Source: Methylobacterium oryzae
GTDB lineage: Bacteria; Pseudomonadota; Alphaproteobacteria; Rhizobiales; Beijerinckiaceae
Direction: 5' to 3'
DNA: 64,000 bases
Assembly: GCF_021398735.1 (NCBI RefSeq)
Contig: NZ_CP090350.1
Coordinates: 382,001-446,000 of the forward strand
Position numbers and translations under genes: made by a program. The notes under the pieces are model-generated. The model was given only the letters and a program-made list of their open reading frames with translations, was not told the DNA's origin and ran no database searches. Below are positions 27,355 through 36,498 of this stretch, piece after piece (within the stretch, counting starts at the first letter, position 1; the number at the start of each line of letters is the position of its first letter).

Positions 27355-29027
27355 GGCTTCGGCTCCAGGCTCGGCTCGGCGCGTCTGCGAACGAGCAGCA
27401 GGGCGGCAATCGCGACCACGTTGAGGGTCCCGACGAGCATCCAGGCATCGCCGATCGAAGCGGTCAGGGCCGCCTTCTCGATGAGCGGCGCGACGAGGGC
27501 GCGCGTCGCTTCGCTGTCCGGCTTGCCCGACTGGGCCGCGAAAACGGCCGGCGGGATGCCAACAAGTTTCGCGGCGTCGAGATCGCCGGACGCGAGTCGC
27601 GCGACGAGATCGGATACGTGGCCGGGGATCCGCCCGTAGATCACGGTGTCGATCAGCGAGAGGCCGACGGCACCGCCGAGATTTCGCATGAGGTTGAACA
27701 GCCCGCTGGCATCCGGAACGCTCTCGGTCGCCAGATGACCCAGCGCCAACCGTGTCGGCGCCAGCAGGCAGAACATGATGGCGAGCCCGCGTACGATCTG
27801 CGGGACGACCAGCGCGCCAGGATCCATCGAGGCCGTCTGGGTCGTGCTCAGGAACGAGCCGACCGCGAACAGACCGAATCCGAGGACGGCGAGCACGGTC
27901 GCGTCGACGCGCTCGTCCAGGGCGACGGCGAGTGGAGACGCGGCGAGTTGCGCCAGGCCGGTGACGAGCATGATCTCGCCGATCGCGAGCGGCCTGCGTC
28001 CCTGCACGTAGCCGAGGAAGACCGGCATGAGGTAGACGCAACCGTAAAGGCCCACCCCGCACGCGAAGCTGAGTGCCGAGCCCACGGCGAAGCGGCGATC
28101 CGCGAACATCCGGAGCTCGACGAGCGGATGGGCCGCCGCCAGGGTACGGCGGACGAACACGAGCGCGGCCACCGTGCTCGCGCCGAGATGTGCGACGGCT
28201 GCAGGCGCCACCCAGCCGGATTCCGGGGCCGCCTTGAGGCCGAGCTCCAGATTGCACAGGGCGACGGCCAGGAGCCCTAGGGCTGTCACATCGAGTTCGC
28301 CGAGCCGTCCGCGCCGCCGGTCACGCGGCAGCAGCCAGTACCCGCCGATGGCCGAGACGAGACCGGCGGGCACGTTGATCAGGAACAGCCAATGCCAGGT
28401 CGCCGTCTCAGTGATCCAGCCGCCGACGACGGGGCCGGCGGTCGGGGCGAGGACGGCGAGCGTTCCCGCGACGGCCGTGGCGATGCCCTGGCGGTTCGGC
28501 GGGAACAGCAGGAAGACGGCTGAAAACACGGTCGGGATCAACGCGCCCCCGGACGCGCCCTGGAGCGCGCGCCAGACGATGAGCGAGGCAAAGCCGCCGC
28601 TCGCGGCACAACCGCACGACGCGAACGTGAACAGGGTCACCGATGTCACGAAGAGCCGGCGCATGCTCGCCAGGCGCGTGAGGGGACCCGTGAGCGGAAT
28701 GACGAGCACCTCGGCGGTAAGATACGCCGTCTGGACCCAGCTGACCCGGTCCGGCGGGATCCCGAGACCCGTCTGGATCCGCGGAAGGGATGTCGCGACG
28801 ATCTGGATGTCCAGGATGGCGATGAACATGCCGACGCACAGGATGGCGAAGCCGGCCCATGTTCGGGGCCCGGCGGTCGGCGCAGGCGCACTGGCCCCAC
28901 CCCGGTCCGTTGGAGCCGGTCGATCGGCGGCGTCCGCGACGTCGCGGACGATCGGAACGGCAGCCCGGGCCGCGTGCTGGATATCGGGCATCCGCGAGCG
29001 AACGGCACCGACGGGACGCGGCGCCAT
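27351..29027 (-). CDS. MFS transporter, DHA2 (EmrB/QacA) family
   Basis: 558 residues, 14 predicted membrane helices. Typical DHA2 features are LCVGMFIAILDIQIVATSLP in helix 1 (motif D1), TAYLTAEVLVIPLTGPLTRL, RALQGASGGALIPTVFS (motif B) and LAPTAGPVVGGWI (motif C, drug antiporters). The first 45 residues are an unstructured Pro/Ala tail; an ATG at 28991 would shorten it by 12 residues, and neither start has a clear ribosome site. It heads the operon with the type III PKS and is the likely exporter of the product or a resistance pump. Confidence 0.92.
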   Translation of the reverse strand: MAPRPVGAVRSRMPDIQHAARAAVPIVRDVADAADRPAPTDRGGASAPAPTAGPRTWAGFAILCVGMFIAILDIQIVATSLPRIQTGLGIPPDRVSWVQTAYLTAEVLVIPLTGPLTRLASMRRLFVTSVTLFTFASCGCAASGGFASLIVWRALQGASGGALIPTVFSAVFLLFPPNRQGIATAVAGTLAVLAPTAGPVVGGWITETATWHWLFLINVPAGLVSAIGGYWLLPRDRRRGRLGELDVTALGLLAVALCNLELGLKAAPESGWVAPAAVAHLGASTVAALVFVRRTLAAAHPLVELRMFADRRFAVGSALSFACGVGLYGCVYLMPVFLGYVQGRRPLAIGEIMLVTGLAQLAASPLAVALDERVDATVLAVLGFGLFAVGSFLSTTQTASMDPGALVVPQIVRGLAIMFCLLAPTRLALGHLATESVPDASGLFNLMRNLGGAVGLSLIDTVIYGRIPGHVSDLVARLASGDLDAAKLVGIPPAVFAAQSGKPDSEATRALVAPLIEKAALTASIGDAWMLVGTLNVVAIAALLLVRRRAEPSLEPKP

Positions 29028-29252
29028 TTCAGGGGCGTCCAGCCGCGGGCAGGCGGCCCGCCGGCGTCACGGCGTCCGAAATCACGGCGATCCTCATGTG
29101 ACCCCTCTGAGCGACAGACCGTCCGCCGGCTCGCGGTCCATAGATCAGTTCGTGGCCCCCGGCGTCATCCTGTGAAATCTGACAGGCTTACGTCGGGCGG
29201 GGCGGGCCTAAGCCTTCGAAGCCGGGCCACCGGGTCCGCTGGGGGGATCGCC

Positions 29253-30839
29253 ATGTCGTTGCTGCGCAAGACCCTGGCTTGGCGCCACTCCCTGGTCGCG
29301 AAGCTGGGTCTCATGGTGCTCCTCTTCATGGCCGCGACGGAGGGCGCCCGCCTCCTCAGCCTGGATCGGCTCGAACATGCCGACGCGCTCTCCCGCGAGA
29401 TGCACCACCGCTGGCTAGAGCGCATCCGGGTCCTCGGGAGTCTGAACCACGGGATCTCGGACGCGCGCACCGCGGAGGCCGAAATCCTTCTCGGCCCGGA
29501 TCTCGCGGACCGCCCCGATCGCCTGGCGTCGCTGCAGCGCGTGTCCGCCCATCTCGCGGAAGTGATGACACGCTATGCGGCGCTGCTCCGGCGAGGCGAG
29601 GACCGGAGCGAGCTCGTGCGGCTGCAAGACCTGTGGCGCGCGCACGCAGCCGTGGCGGAGCGCGTGGCCGCGCTGAGCCGGGACGGCGAGGCCGACCAAG
29701 GAATCCTGCTGTTCAACGGCGAGTCGAAGATCACCTTCGACGCGGCCCGCGACGCCGCCTTCAGGCTAACGCTCGCTACAGAGGCGCGCGCGGAGGCCGA
29801 CCGCGGCCGAGCAGCCGCGGCCATCGCGGAAGCTCAGGACTGGGTCTCCGACCTGATGCTCGGGACCCTGGCCCTGTTCTTCGCCATCACGGTCTACGTC
29901 TGGCGCGCCATCTCGCAGCCGCTCCTGCGGCTCGCCGATCGCATGCGGCGTCTCGCGGATTACGAGACCGACTTCGCGCTCCCCGACGAGAAGCGGCCAG
30001 ACGAGATCGGGGCGATGGCGCGAGCGCTTGCGGTGTTCCGGAGCAATACCACCGAGCTTCTTGAGTCGCGCAAGCGCCTAGCCATACAATCCGGGGCGCT
30101 AAGCACCGCCCTGCAGAAGGAGCGGGCGCTCGCCGTTGAGCAGCGCAACTTCATAACGACGGTCTCGCATGAATTCCGCACGCCGCTGATGGCGATCGAC
30201 GGGAACGCGCAGCGGCTGATCGCGACCAAGGACCGGGCCAAGCCGGGCGACATCGCCGATCGGGCACACCGCATCCGGTCCGCCGTGTTCCGGATCGCGA
30301 GCCTGATGTCGGGCCTATCGCGGGCGCTGGAGGATACCGGCGGAAACCTCCGCCCGCGCATGCGCCGCTTCGATCTCGCCGCGATGCTGCGGTCGTTGTG
30401 CCGGTACTATCGCGAGATCGGGATGAGTGGTGAGTTGGTCGAAGACATGTCGGATGCATCGCTGGAGATCGTCGGCGATCCCGACCTTTTGCATCTGGCC
30501 GTCAGCAATCTTCTCTCGAACGGGTTCAAGTATGCGTCGGACAGCGACCCCGTCCGACTGCGGGCATACCCGTCCGGCGCCGGCGTCGAGATCGTCGTCG
30601 AGGACGAGGGCGTGGGCATCCCGCGCGGCGAGATCGGACGCATCCGGGAGCGCTACTACCGGGCGAGCAACGTCGGCACGATACCGGGCACGGGGATCGG
30701 GCTGAGCCTCGTGGAGGAGATCGCACGCCGCCATGGCGGCCGCCTCATCATCGAGAGCGAAGAGGGCCGCGGAACCCGTGCTATGCTGGCGCTGCCGCGA
30801 GACGGGGCGCTGTCATCCCCGGAGCCGGAGCATGCCTAG
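29253..30839 (+). CDS. Sensor histidine kinase
   Basis: 528 residues. Membrane segments are at about 15-35 and 199-220, enclosing a helical sensor domain of about 160 residues with no recognised ligand fold (four-helix-bundle-like). A HAMP domain follows (about 220-270), then HisKA with the phosphorylated His306 in VSHEFRTPLMAID, and HATPase_c with NLLSNGFKYA (N box), DEGVGIP (G1) and GTGIGLSLVEEI (G2). The ATG at 29253 follows GGGGGA. It overlaps the response-regulator gene by eight bases. It is divergent from the polyketide operon across about 225 bases and may control it. Confidence 0.93.
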   Translation: MSLLRKTLAWRHSLVAKLGLMVLLFMAATEGARLLSLDRLEHADALSREMHHRWLERIRVLGSLNHGISDARTAEAEILLGPDLADRPDRLASLQRVSAHLAEVMTRYAALLRRGEDRSELVRLQDLWRAHAAVAERVAALSRDGEADQGILLFNGESKITFDAARDAAFRLTLATEARAEADRGRAAAAIAEAQDWVSDLMLGTLALFFAITVYVWRAISQPLLRLADRMRRLADYETDFALPDEKRPDEIGAMARALAVFRSNTTELLESRKRLAIQSGALSTALQKERALAVEQRNFITTVSHEFRTPLMAIDGNAQRLIATKDRAKPGDIADRAHRIRSAVFRIASLMSGLSRALEDTGGNLRPRMRRFDLAAMLRSLCRYYREIGMSGELVEDMSDASLEIVGDPDLLHLAVSNLLSNGFKYASDSDPVRLRAYPSGAGVEIVVEDEGVGIPRGEIGRIRERYYRASNVGTIPGTGIGLSLVEEIARRHGGRLIIESEEGRGTRAMLALPRDGALSSPEPEHA

Positions 30840-31422
30840 GATACTCTGCGTTGAGGACGACGAGGAAACGGCGAGCCTGGTCGCGGAAGCCCTGGTCGAC
30901 CTCGGCTACACGGTGGAACGCGCCTCGGACGGGGAGGCGGGTTTGTCGGCCATCCAAATGTCACCTCCGGACCTGGTCCTGTGCGACGTGCGCATGCCGG
31001 GGATGAACGGCCTGGACTTGCTCGAGCAACTGGCTGCGGCTGCCCCGCACCTCGCGCGGATCCCTTTCGTGTTCCTCACGGCGCTCGACGATCGCGGCAG
31101 CGAGATCGCCGCGCGCCGGAAGGGCGCGGATGACTACCTCACCAAGCCGGTCGACTTCGAGATGCTGGCTGTCGTGGTGGAGCATCGTCTCCGCGCGGGT
31201 CGAGGCGGGCAGGGCCAAGACGCGTTCGGCCATCTGACCGGCCGGGAACGGGAAGTGTTGACCTGGGCCAGCCGCGGGAAGACGTCCGCGGAGATCGCCC
31301 TGATCCTCGATCTGCGGGAGCGAACCGTCAACTTCCATTTCGACCAGGCCATGAAGCGCCTGAACGTCGTCAATAGAACGCATGCGGTGGCCCGTGCGCT
31401 CTCGTTGCGGTTGATCGATTGA
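30832..31422 (+). CDS. LuxR-family (NarL-type) response regulator
   Basis: 196 residues. The receiver domain (1-120) has the acidic pair in CVEDDEE, phospho-acceptor Asp52 in LVLCDVRMPG, the Thr in VFLTALDD and the Lys in YLTKPVDF. The C-terminal GerE helix-turn-helix (about 135-195) reads LTGREREVLTWASRGKTSAE, then LRERTVNFHFDQAMKRL. That last segment is closer to LuxR/quorum-type DNA-binding domains than to NarL. Its ATG lies inside the kinase stop region, so the two are translationally coupled. Confidence 0.93.
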   Translation: MPRILCVEDDEETASLVAEALVDLGYTVERASDGEAGLSAIQMSPPDLVLCDVRMPGMNGLDLLEQLAAAAPHLARIPFVFLTALDDRGSEIAARRKGADDYLTKPVDFEMLAVVVEHRLRAGRGGQGQDAFGHLTGREREVLTWASRGKTSAEIALILDLRERTVNFHFDQAMKRLNVVNRTHAVARALSLRLID

Positions 31423-31569
31423 CGGATTTGGGCCGCGTGAACGGTTCCGGCAGACCGTCTGGTCGCGCGCTCCCCATGATGATGTCCTTCTTGCGATAGG
31501 ACATGCGCCGGTCCTTGCCTGCAGCCCGGGGCAGCCGTGGCTCGGATCAGCATGCGTGGGACTGTCCGG

Positions 31570-32349
31570 TCAGCGACGTCCTTGGGGTTGGCCGGCAGCC
31601 TCAAGGATGAGGTCCGCGACGTATGGTGCCTGCGAAATTAGGGACAGGTGGCTCGCCGCGAGTTCCACGGTCTTCGCGCTCATGCGCTTGGCCATGAACC
31701 GTTCGAGGTCCGGGTTGATGGTCCGGTCCTCGGTCGACACGGCGTAGAAGCTCGGCTTCGATCGCCACGCCGCCTGGGTTGTCCTCCCGGCCAACAACGC
31801 CTTGTGGAACGGCTGCTGGACCGCGAACAGAACCTTGGCTCGGTCCGCCGGTAGGTCGCCCGCGAAGTCTCTCAGGAAGGCCGCCTCGCTCAGGCGCCCC
31901 TCGTCGCCGTCGAACACAATTCCGGCCGAGGCCGGCGGCGTCGGATAGGTCTTGGCCAGCGCAGTGTAATCCTCGCCGGCATCGGGCGCCCGGGCCGCGA
32001 CGTAGACGAGGGCGGACACCTTCGGGTCGATCCCGGCCTCGGTCACGATCATGCCGGAGAACGAGTGGCCCACGAGGACGATCGGTCCCTCCTGCCGGGC
32101 CAGAACCCGCCGTGCGGACGCGACGGCCTCCTCGAAGGTGGTCAGCGGGTTCTGCACGGAGGTGACGTTCAGGCCCTTCTCCTGCAGCCGCGGGATCACC
32201 TCGGACCAGCACGACCCGTCGGCGAACAGTCCGTGGACCAGGACGACGCTGCGCGCACGCGGCAGATCCTGGGCCGGCGCCGTCCCGGGAAGCAGCGCGG
32301 CGGCGGCGCCGGCGAAGAGCGTTTGGCTGAACAGTCTCCGAGTCATCAT
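31570..32349 (-). CDS. Secreted alpha/beta hydrolase, duplicate A
   Basis: 259 residues beginning MMTRRLFSQTLFAGAAAALL, a twin-arginine-like or Sec leader with cleavage near APAQ. VVLVHGLFADGSCWSEVIP is the oxyanion region, VGHSFSG the nucleophile elbow (Ser), STEDRTINPD the Asp and ASHLSLISQ the His. The product differs from that of 48768-49547 at about 35 of 259 positions, and similarity continues about 75 bases upstream of the start. The start 32349 was set by comparison with that copy; an ATG nine bases earlier exists. It follows the kinase/regulator pair, convergent with it. Confidence 0.9.
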   Translation of the reverse strand: MMTRRLFSQTLFAGAAAALLPGTAPAQDLPRARSVVLVHGLFADGSCWSEVIPRLQEKGLNVTSVQNPLTTFEEAVASARRVLARQEGPIVLVGHSFSGMIVTEAGIDPKVSALVYVAARAPDAGEDYTALAKTYPTPPASAGIVFDGDEGRLSEAAFLRDFAGDLPADRAKVLFAVQQPFHKALLAGRTTQAAWRSKPSFYAVSTEDRTINPDLERFMAKRMSAKTVELAASHLSLISQAPYVADLILEAAGQPQGRR

Positions 32350-32699
32350 GGCGGCCATCTCCGTTCCGGTTCGACAGGTGCAGGATGTGCCGTCCCTGTT
32401 CGTCGCCGGTGCAGGAAGGATACATCCGTTGCGGCCGGCGACCGCTGTGGGCAGAGGCGGGCGGCCACAATCTCCGTCTGCAGATAGATCTCACGTAACT
32501 GTTGAATGCGAGCGCTCCAGCGCGGCGAGCCGACCGGCCTTCAACCGTATTGCGCGCAGCTGCAGCCGAGAGCATGCGCATTACACCGCCCCCCGACGGA
32601 GGGACGCATCGTCGAGTGAACCGCGAAGTGTCCACTTCGATACCCGGGCTATCCGAGAGCGGACCTGCCGCTCTCGGCCAGAACCGTTTGCGACACGGA
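32350..32699. other. Intergenic region: duplicated promoter segment and repeat copy
   Basis: No gene is seen. Bases 32350-32424 are the upstream part of the duplicated hydrolase unit (minus-strand TGTATCCTTCC at 32424 and AACAGGGACGG further in match 48695 onward). Bases 32655-32680, GAGAGCGGACCTGCCGCTCT then CGGCCA, are a diverged copy of the repeat at 4316-4341 (about 20 of 26 positions). Confidence 0.6.
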
Positions 32700-33095
32700 T
32701 CATCGCTCGTCCGGAGACCACTCGGGGCTGTAGCCCCCGAGGGTCGGGTGATACATCTCGTCGCCGGAATGCTGCGTGAACTCCACGTTGAGGCGATCCT
32801 TGTGCAACCCGAGGATCTCGATGCAGTGGGCGCACAGCGCCTTGGCGACTTCCATCCGCAACTCGGCCGAGCGTCCCTTGCGGATGTCCAGCATCATCAC
32901 GGACACCGGCACCGGCGCGCCGCCGGCCTCCGGTATCCGCCACACGCCGCCCTCGCCGAGTTCGCGGATGGCGACGCTGATCCGCCTGATGTCGACCGAC
33001 ATCATCTCCGCATAGGTCTGGCTCATCTGCGCCGCGAGGCGCTTCTTGGAGGCCACGGAATGCGGGCCGGTCACGTCGAGCTGGAGGTACGGCAT
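32700..33095 (-). CDS. Tautomerase family protein
   Basis: 131 residues starting MPYLQLDVTG; Pro-2 is the catalytic base of the tautomerase superfamily. Motifs KKRLAAQMSQTYAEMM, RRISVAIRELGEGGVW and EVAKALCAHCIEIL fit a double-unit tautomerase. It lies 15 bases after the SDR stop on the same strand and is probably cotranscribed with it. Substrate unknown. A second tautomerase gene at 5899 is only distantly similar. Confidence 0.85.
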   Translation of the reverse strand: MPYLQLDVTGPHSVASKKRLAAQMSQTYAEMMSVDIRRISVAIRELGEGGVWRIPEAGGAPVPVSVMMLDIRKGRSAELRMEVAKALCAHCIEILGLHKDRLNVEFTQHSGDEMYHPTLGGYSPEWSPDER

Positions 33096-33110
33096 GGATG
33101 GCCTCCAGGC

Positions 33111-33923
33111 TCAGGCCGCGTTCGACGTCGCAAGCCCGTAGCGCGCCGACGGCTTGGCGTTGCCGAACTTGGCGGCCATGGCCCGGCGATCCTCCTCCCA
33201 GCGCGTCCAATCGGACTCATCCTGCAGTCCTGGGATGGTGACAAGCTCGCCCTGATCGAGACCGGCCAAAGCCGCGTCGACCAGATCGGCCGCCGACATG
33301 GTGATCGCCGATGTCTTCTGTGCCGCGTAACCGGCGACATCCCAGAACTCTGTAGCCGTCGCGCCGGGCAGCACGGTCTGGACGCGCACGCCCTTGTCCG
33401 CGAGGTCCTTCTGCAGCGCGTGGCCGAAGCTGAGGACGTAGGATTTCGAGGCGCTGTAGACGCCGTTCAGCATCTCGACCGCGATGCCGACGACGGACGA
33501 GATATTGATGATTGTCCCTGATCCGCGCGCCACGAAAGCAGGAGCGACCGCATAGGTCAGGCGGGTCAGCGCGGTGATGTTGAGCTGGATCATCGCGTCC
33601 ATCGTTTCCACGTCGGCCTGAAGGGTCGAGGCGACGGAGCCGATGCCCGCGTTGTTCACGAGCATGGTGATGCTCGCGTCCTCGCGCAGGCGAGCCTCCA
33701 GGCGCGCGAGATCGTCTTTGCGTCCCAGATCGGCCTTGAACGGCTCAACCTTGCGCCCCGTCTCGCGGGTCAGGCGGTCGGCCAGCGCCTGCAGGCGCTC
33801 ATCGTTTCGAGCGACTAGCAGCAGGTCATACCCCCGTCTGGTGAGGCGGTCGGCGTAAACCGCGCCGATGCCGGCAGATGCACCGGTCACGACAGCGAGG
33901 CCCTTCGTGGATTGAGTGGTCAT
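33111..33923 (-). CDS. Short-chain dehydrogenase/reductase
   Basis: 270 residues. The Rossmann motif is VVTGASAGIGAVYADRL (TGxxxGIG), the NNAG motif is MLVNNAGIG, and the catalytic Ser-Tyr-Lys are in NISSVVG and YSASKSYV. PGATATEFW follows as usual. It is a classical NAD(P)H-dependent SDR of the DltE/YqjQ type. The start at 33923 (MTTQSTKGLAVVTG) leaves a normal short N-terminus; the frame could extend to 33950. It is divergent from a GlxA-type AraC regulator, with about 117 bases between starts, and is probably its target together with the tautomerase. Confidence 0.92.
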   Translation of the reverse strand: MTTQSTKGLAVVTGASAGIGAVYADRLTRRGYDLLLVARNDERLQALADRLTRETGRKVEPFKADLGRKDDLARLEARLREDASITMLVNNAGIGSVASTLQADVETMDAMIQLNITALTRLTYAVAPAFVARGSGTIINISSVVGIAVEMLNGVYSASKSYVLSFGHALQKDLADKGVRVQTVLPGATATEFWDVAGYAAQKTSAITMSAADLVDAALAGLDQGELVTIPGLQDESDWTRWEEDRRAMAAKFGNAKPSARYGLATSNAA

Positions 33924-34040
33924 CGTCGCTCTCCTCTTTCTTCGCGCCACGGGTTGGCGGCGCTCGATGGGAGAAAGCTACCGTTGCCCTTGAGCGGCGC
34001 AAATGTCATAGTTGCGTCGATTTAGGTCATAGAGGCGGGC

Positions 34041-34994
34041 ATGCAGCGCGTCGGCTTCGTCGTCTATCCGGGGTACTCGATGATGGCGCTGGCGGCCGTG
34101 CCGGCCTTCGAGGTCGCCAATCTCGCGGCGGACGCGGCAACCTACGACATCCACTTCATCTCCGAGCATGGCGGTCCGGTCGGCACCTCGGCCGGCATGA
34201 ACGTGGAGACGGAGGCATTCGGCGAAACGCCCTTCGACACGCTCATCATCGGCGGCGGCACCTTCGTGCAACCGTCGACGCCCGGGCTCGTCGCGCTCGT
34301 TCAGCGCGCGGCCGAAAACGCCCGGCGCGTTGCCGCCATCTGCACAGGGGCCTTCGTCCTCGGCGAGGCCGGCCTGCTCGACGGACGGCGGGTCACGACG
34401 CACTGGATGCACGCGCGGGAGCTACAGTCCCAGTTTCCGGATTGCTCGGCCGACACGGACCGCATTTTCATCAACGATGGCCCGATCTGGACGTCGGCGG
34501 GCATGAGCGCTGGCATCGACCTCGCGCTTGCTCTGATCGAGGCGGATCTCGGCCACGCGGTGACGAAGGAGATCGCTAAGAAGCTCGTGCTCTACCATCG
34601 CCGGGCCGGTGGCCAGTCGCAGTTCTCGACCCTGCTCGACCTCGACGCGAAGTCGGACCGCATCCAGGCGGCCCTGACCTATGCCAAACAGAACCTCCAC
34701 CGCCCGCTCTCGGTCGAGGAGTTGGCGCAAGCCGCCCACCTGAGCCCGCGCCAGTTCAGCCGTGTGTTCCATGCCGAGACCGGCCAGTCGCCGGCCAAGG
34801 CGGTCGAGAACCTCCGGGTCGAGGCCGCGCGCGTTTTGATGGAGCGCAGCCGGCATCCCATCGACGCCGTCGCCGACCAAACTGGCTTCGCAGACCGCAA
34901 TCGGATGCGTCGCGCGTTCCTTCGAGCGTTCGGGCAGCCGCCACAGGCTATCCGGCGTAATGCGCGTGGGGATTTGAATACGGCGAATGCGTAG
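34041..34994 (+). CDS. GlxA-type AraC regulator (DJ-1/PfpI plus HTH)
   Basis: 317 residues. The N-terminal DJ-1/PfpI domain (about 1-170) has GFVVYPGYSMMALAA and the nucleophile-elbow-like AAICTGAFVLGEAGLLDG with Cys in ICTGA, followed by VTTHW. The C-terminal AraC domain (about 215-310) has LSVEELAQAAHLSPRQFSRV and HPIDAVADQTGFADRNRMRR. Such proteins sense small metabolites or aldehydes. It is divergent from the SDR/tautomerase pair, its likely target. Confidence 0.92.
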   Translation: MQRVGFVVYPGYSMMALAAVPAFEVANLAADAATYDIHFISEHGGPVGTSAGMNVETEAFGETPFDTLIIGGGTFVQPSTPGLVALVQRAAENARRVAAICTGAFVLGEAGLLDGRRVTTHWMHARELQSQFPDCSADTDRIFINDGPIWTSAGMSAGIDLALALIEADLGHAVTKEIAKKLVLYHRRAGGQSQFSTLLDLDAKSDRIQAALTYAKQNLHRPLSVEELAQAAHLSPRQFSRVFHAETGQSPAKAVENLRVEAARVLMERSRHPIDAVADQTGFADRNRMRRAFLRAFGQPPQAIRRNARGDLNTANA

Positions 34995-35418
34995 CGTTGG
35001 CCACCCGCGGTCAAACACCCCTTGCAGAATGATTATCCCCGAACGTCTGCTTCATTGCGAAGTTCTGATAAATGAATTTGTCTGATTTGAATTTTGGCAG
35101 CTCGTCCGATTTTCTAATAGGTCGGCGCAGAAGCAGACCGGCGGCTTTCGACCACATTTGCCACCACGAAGCGCTCATTCAAACATCTCAGATGGGCTGT
35201 TTCGAGACGGTGTATTTTCGGACGACAACGTCTTGTAGCCGACATCGCCGCCGGAACCGCTTTCGACCCACATGAGCCGTCTGAGGTTCAGGAAGCTCGA
35301 TCTGAACGCCGACGTCCAATGGGACCCCAAACGCGCACTACGTATCGAACCCCACCTGAAATCATACTGTAACGAGGCATGACCAAGAGACACCGACGTA
35401 CGCCAGAAAGGGTGTCGA
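34995..35418. other. Intergenic region, locally AT-rich, with a repeat copy
   Basis: No gene is supported over 424 bases. GC is clearly lower than in neighbouring genes, as in the hydrolase gene that follows. Bases 35129-35154 (AGAAGCAGACCGGCGGCTTT then CGACCA) match the repeat at 4316-4341 at 23 of 26 positions. Confidence 0.6.
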
Positions 35419-36144
35419 ATGGCTATCTACATACTCGTTGCTGGATCGTGGCACGGTAGTTGGTGTTGGTCGCAGGTCGTGCCGCTGCTTGAGCGAGCCG
35501 GACATCGCGTTCTGACACCCGATCTGTGCGACGTGATCTCCGATCAGCACTCGGCGGCAAAACAGCCGCTCCAAGCTTGGGCGGATCAGGTTGCCGCGAT
35601 TACCGCCGCCCAGAACGAACCGGTCATTCTCGTCGGGCACAGCCGCGCCGGCCTCATCATCAGTGAAGTGGCCGAACGCATACCTCATAAAATCGCCTTA
35701 CTCGTTTATCTATGCGCTTTTCTTCTCAAGGATGGCCAGACGTTGAATGATATCGTAGAGAAATCGGCCAATGCCGAGGCGTTTAGTAAGGCAATAATAT
35801 TTGATGATGACGGAAATTGTACAGTCAGCCGCGAAGGCGTCAAAACATTTTTCTACAACGAAACGCCTGAACTTCTAGTGCAGTTCGCGTGCGAACGCCT
35901 TGTTCCCGAGACAACCAAGATTTGGTCGACGCCGATCCACGTTACTGAGCCTCACTTCGGGTCGGTCCGACGAGCCTACATCACGTGCGCGAAAGATCAG
36001 GCGATCCCGATTGCTCAGCAGCAAGCCATGCAACGAGCCACTCCAGTTTCGCACACCGTCACGTTGGAGAGCGATCACTCGCCGTTCTTTTCTCAGCCGA
36101 GCGAATTGGTCGCTGCGCTTGAGCATATTCGGCAAGCAGACTGA
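35419..36144 (+). CDS. Alpha/beta hydrolase (plant-esterase-like)
   Basis: 241 residues, cytoplasmic (no signal peptide). MAIYILVAGSWHGSWCWSQV carries the GSWHG oxyanion motif, VGHSRAGL the nucleophile elbow (Ser), AYITCAKDQAIP the Asp region and LESDHSPFFSQP the His (SDHSPF). These motifs fit the HbCel/methylesterase-like group. Codon use is more AT-rich than in surrounding genes (for example stretches with ATA and TTT around 35740-35850), and the upstream intergenic region is AT-rich too, so this block was probably acquired separately. Confidence 0.88.
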   Translation: MAIYILVAGSWHGSWCWSQVVPLLERAGHRVLTPDLCDVISDQHSAAKQPLQAWADQVAAITAAQNEPVILVGHSRAGLIISEVAERIPHKIALLVYLCAFLLKDGQTLNDIVEKSANAEAFSKAIIFDDDGNCTVSREGVKTFFYNETPELLVQFACERLVPETTKIWSTPIHVTEPHFGSVRRAYITCAKDQAIPIAQQQAMQRATPVSHTVTLESDHSPFFSQPSELVAALEHIRQAD

Positions 36145-36218
36145 GCGCGGAAGAGCTTCTTGCGATGGTAGCAGCGCCCGCTTTTGCAGCAGTGTCTCTC
36201 CCATGCCGTTCCGACCGG

Positions 36219-36241
36219 GTTGGGTCGGTAGGAGGCCGTCC
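36219..36241 (+). repeat. Left half of an interrupted intergenic repeat
   Basis: GTTGGGTCGGTAGGAGGCCG then TCC, identical to 4272-4294 except one base. The right half of the same repeat type reappears at 37643-37681, on the other side of the IS110-family element. Confidence 0.65.
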
Positions 36242-36259
36242 TGTGTGGATGGCTCCCGC

Positions 36260-36498
36260 ATTGCAAGTGGCGAATTGAGCTTCTGACGCGTTGGTCGGGT
36301 GCAGTCTTGTGTCCGGCCTGTTGATGCAGTCGTTCATGTTGACTGCTGGCCCTGATGGTATCCGTGAGCTGGGTCCCACTCTGCTTTGCGGGCTATGACG
36401 CCCTGGACAGCCGGCGGGGTGTCCCGGCTCCCGGTCTGACCGGTTCGCCATCAACTCTCATCGTCCTCGCAACCTGGAAACGTCTCCTCTACGTGCTG
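36260..36498 (-). ncRNA. Candidate bridge/seek RNA region of the IS110-family element
   Basis: This 239-base noncoding end lies between the transposase stop and the inverted repeat. In the IS1111 group the guide RNA that pairs with target and donor DNA is encoded in this downstream noncoding end. I have not folded it and cannot define RNA ends or loops, so this is a positional prediction. I see no protein-coding frame in it. Confidence 0.35.

Noticed and set aside
29100..29252. Kinase start upstream of 29253
   Set aside because: The frame is open further up, but the extension is Arg-rich without a domain, and the ATG at 29253 has the best ribosome site just before the first membrane helix.
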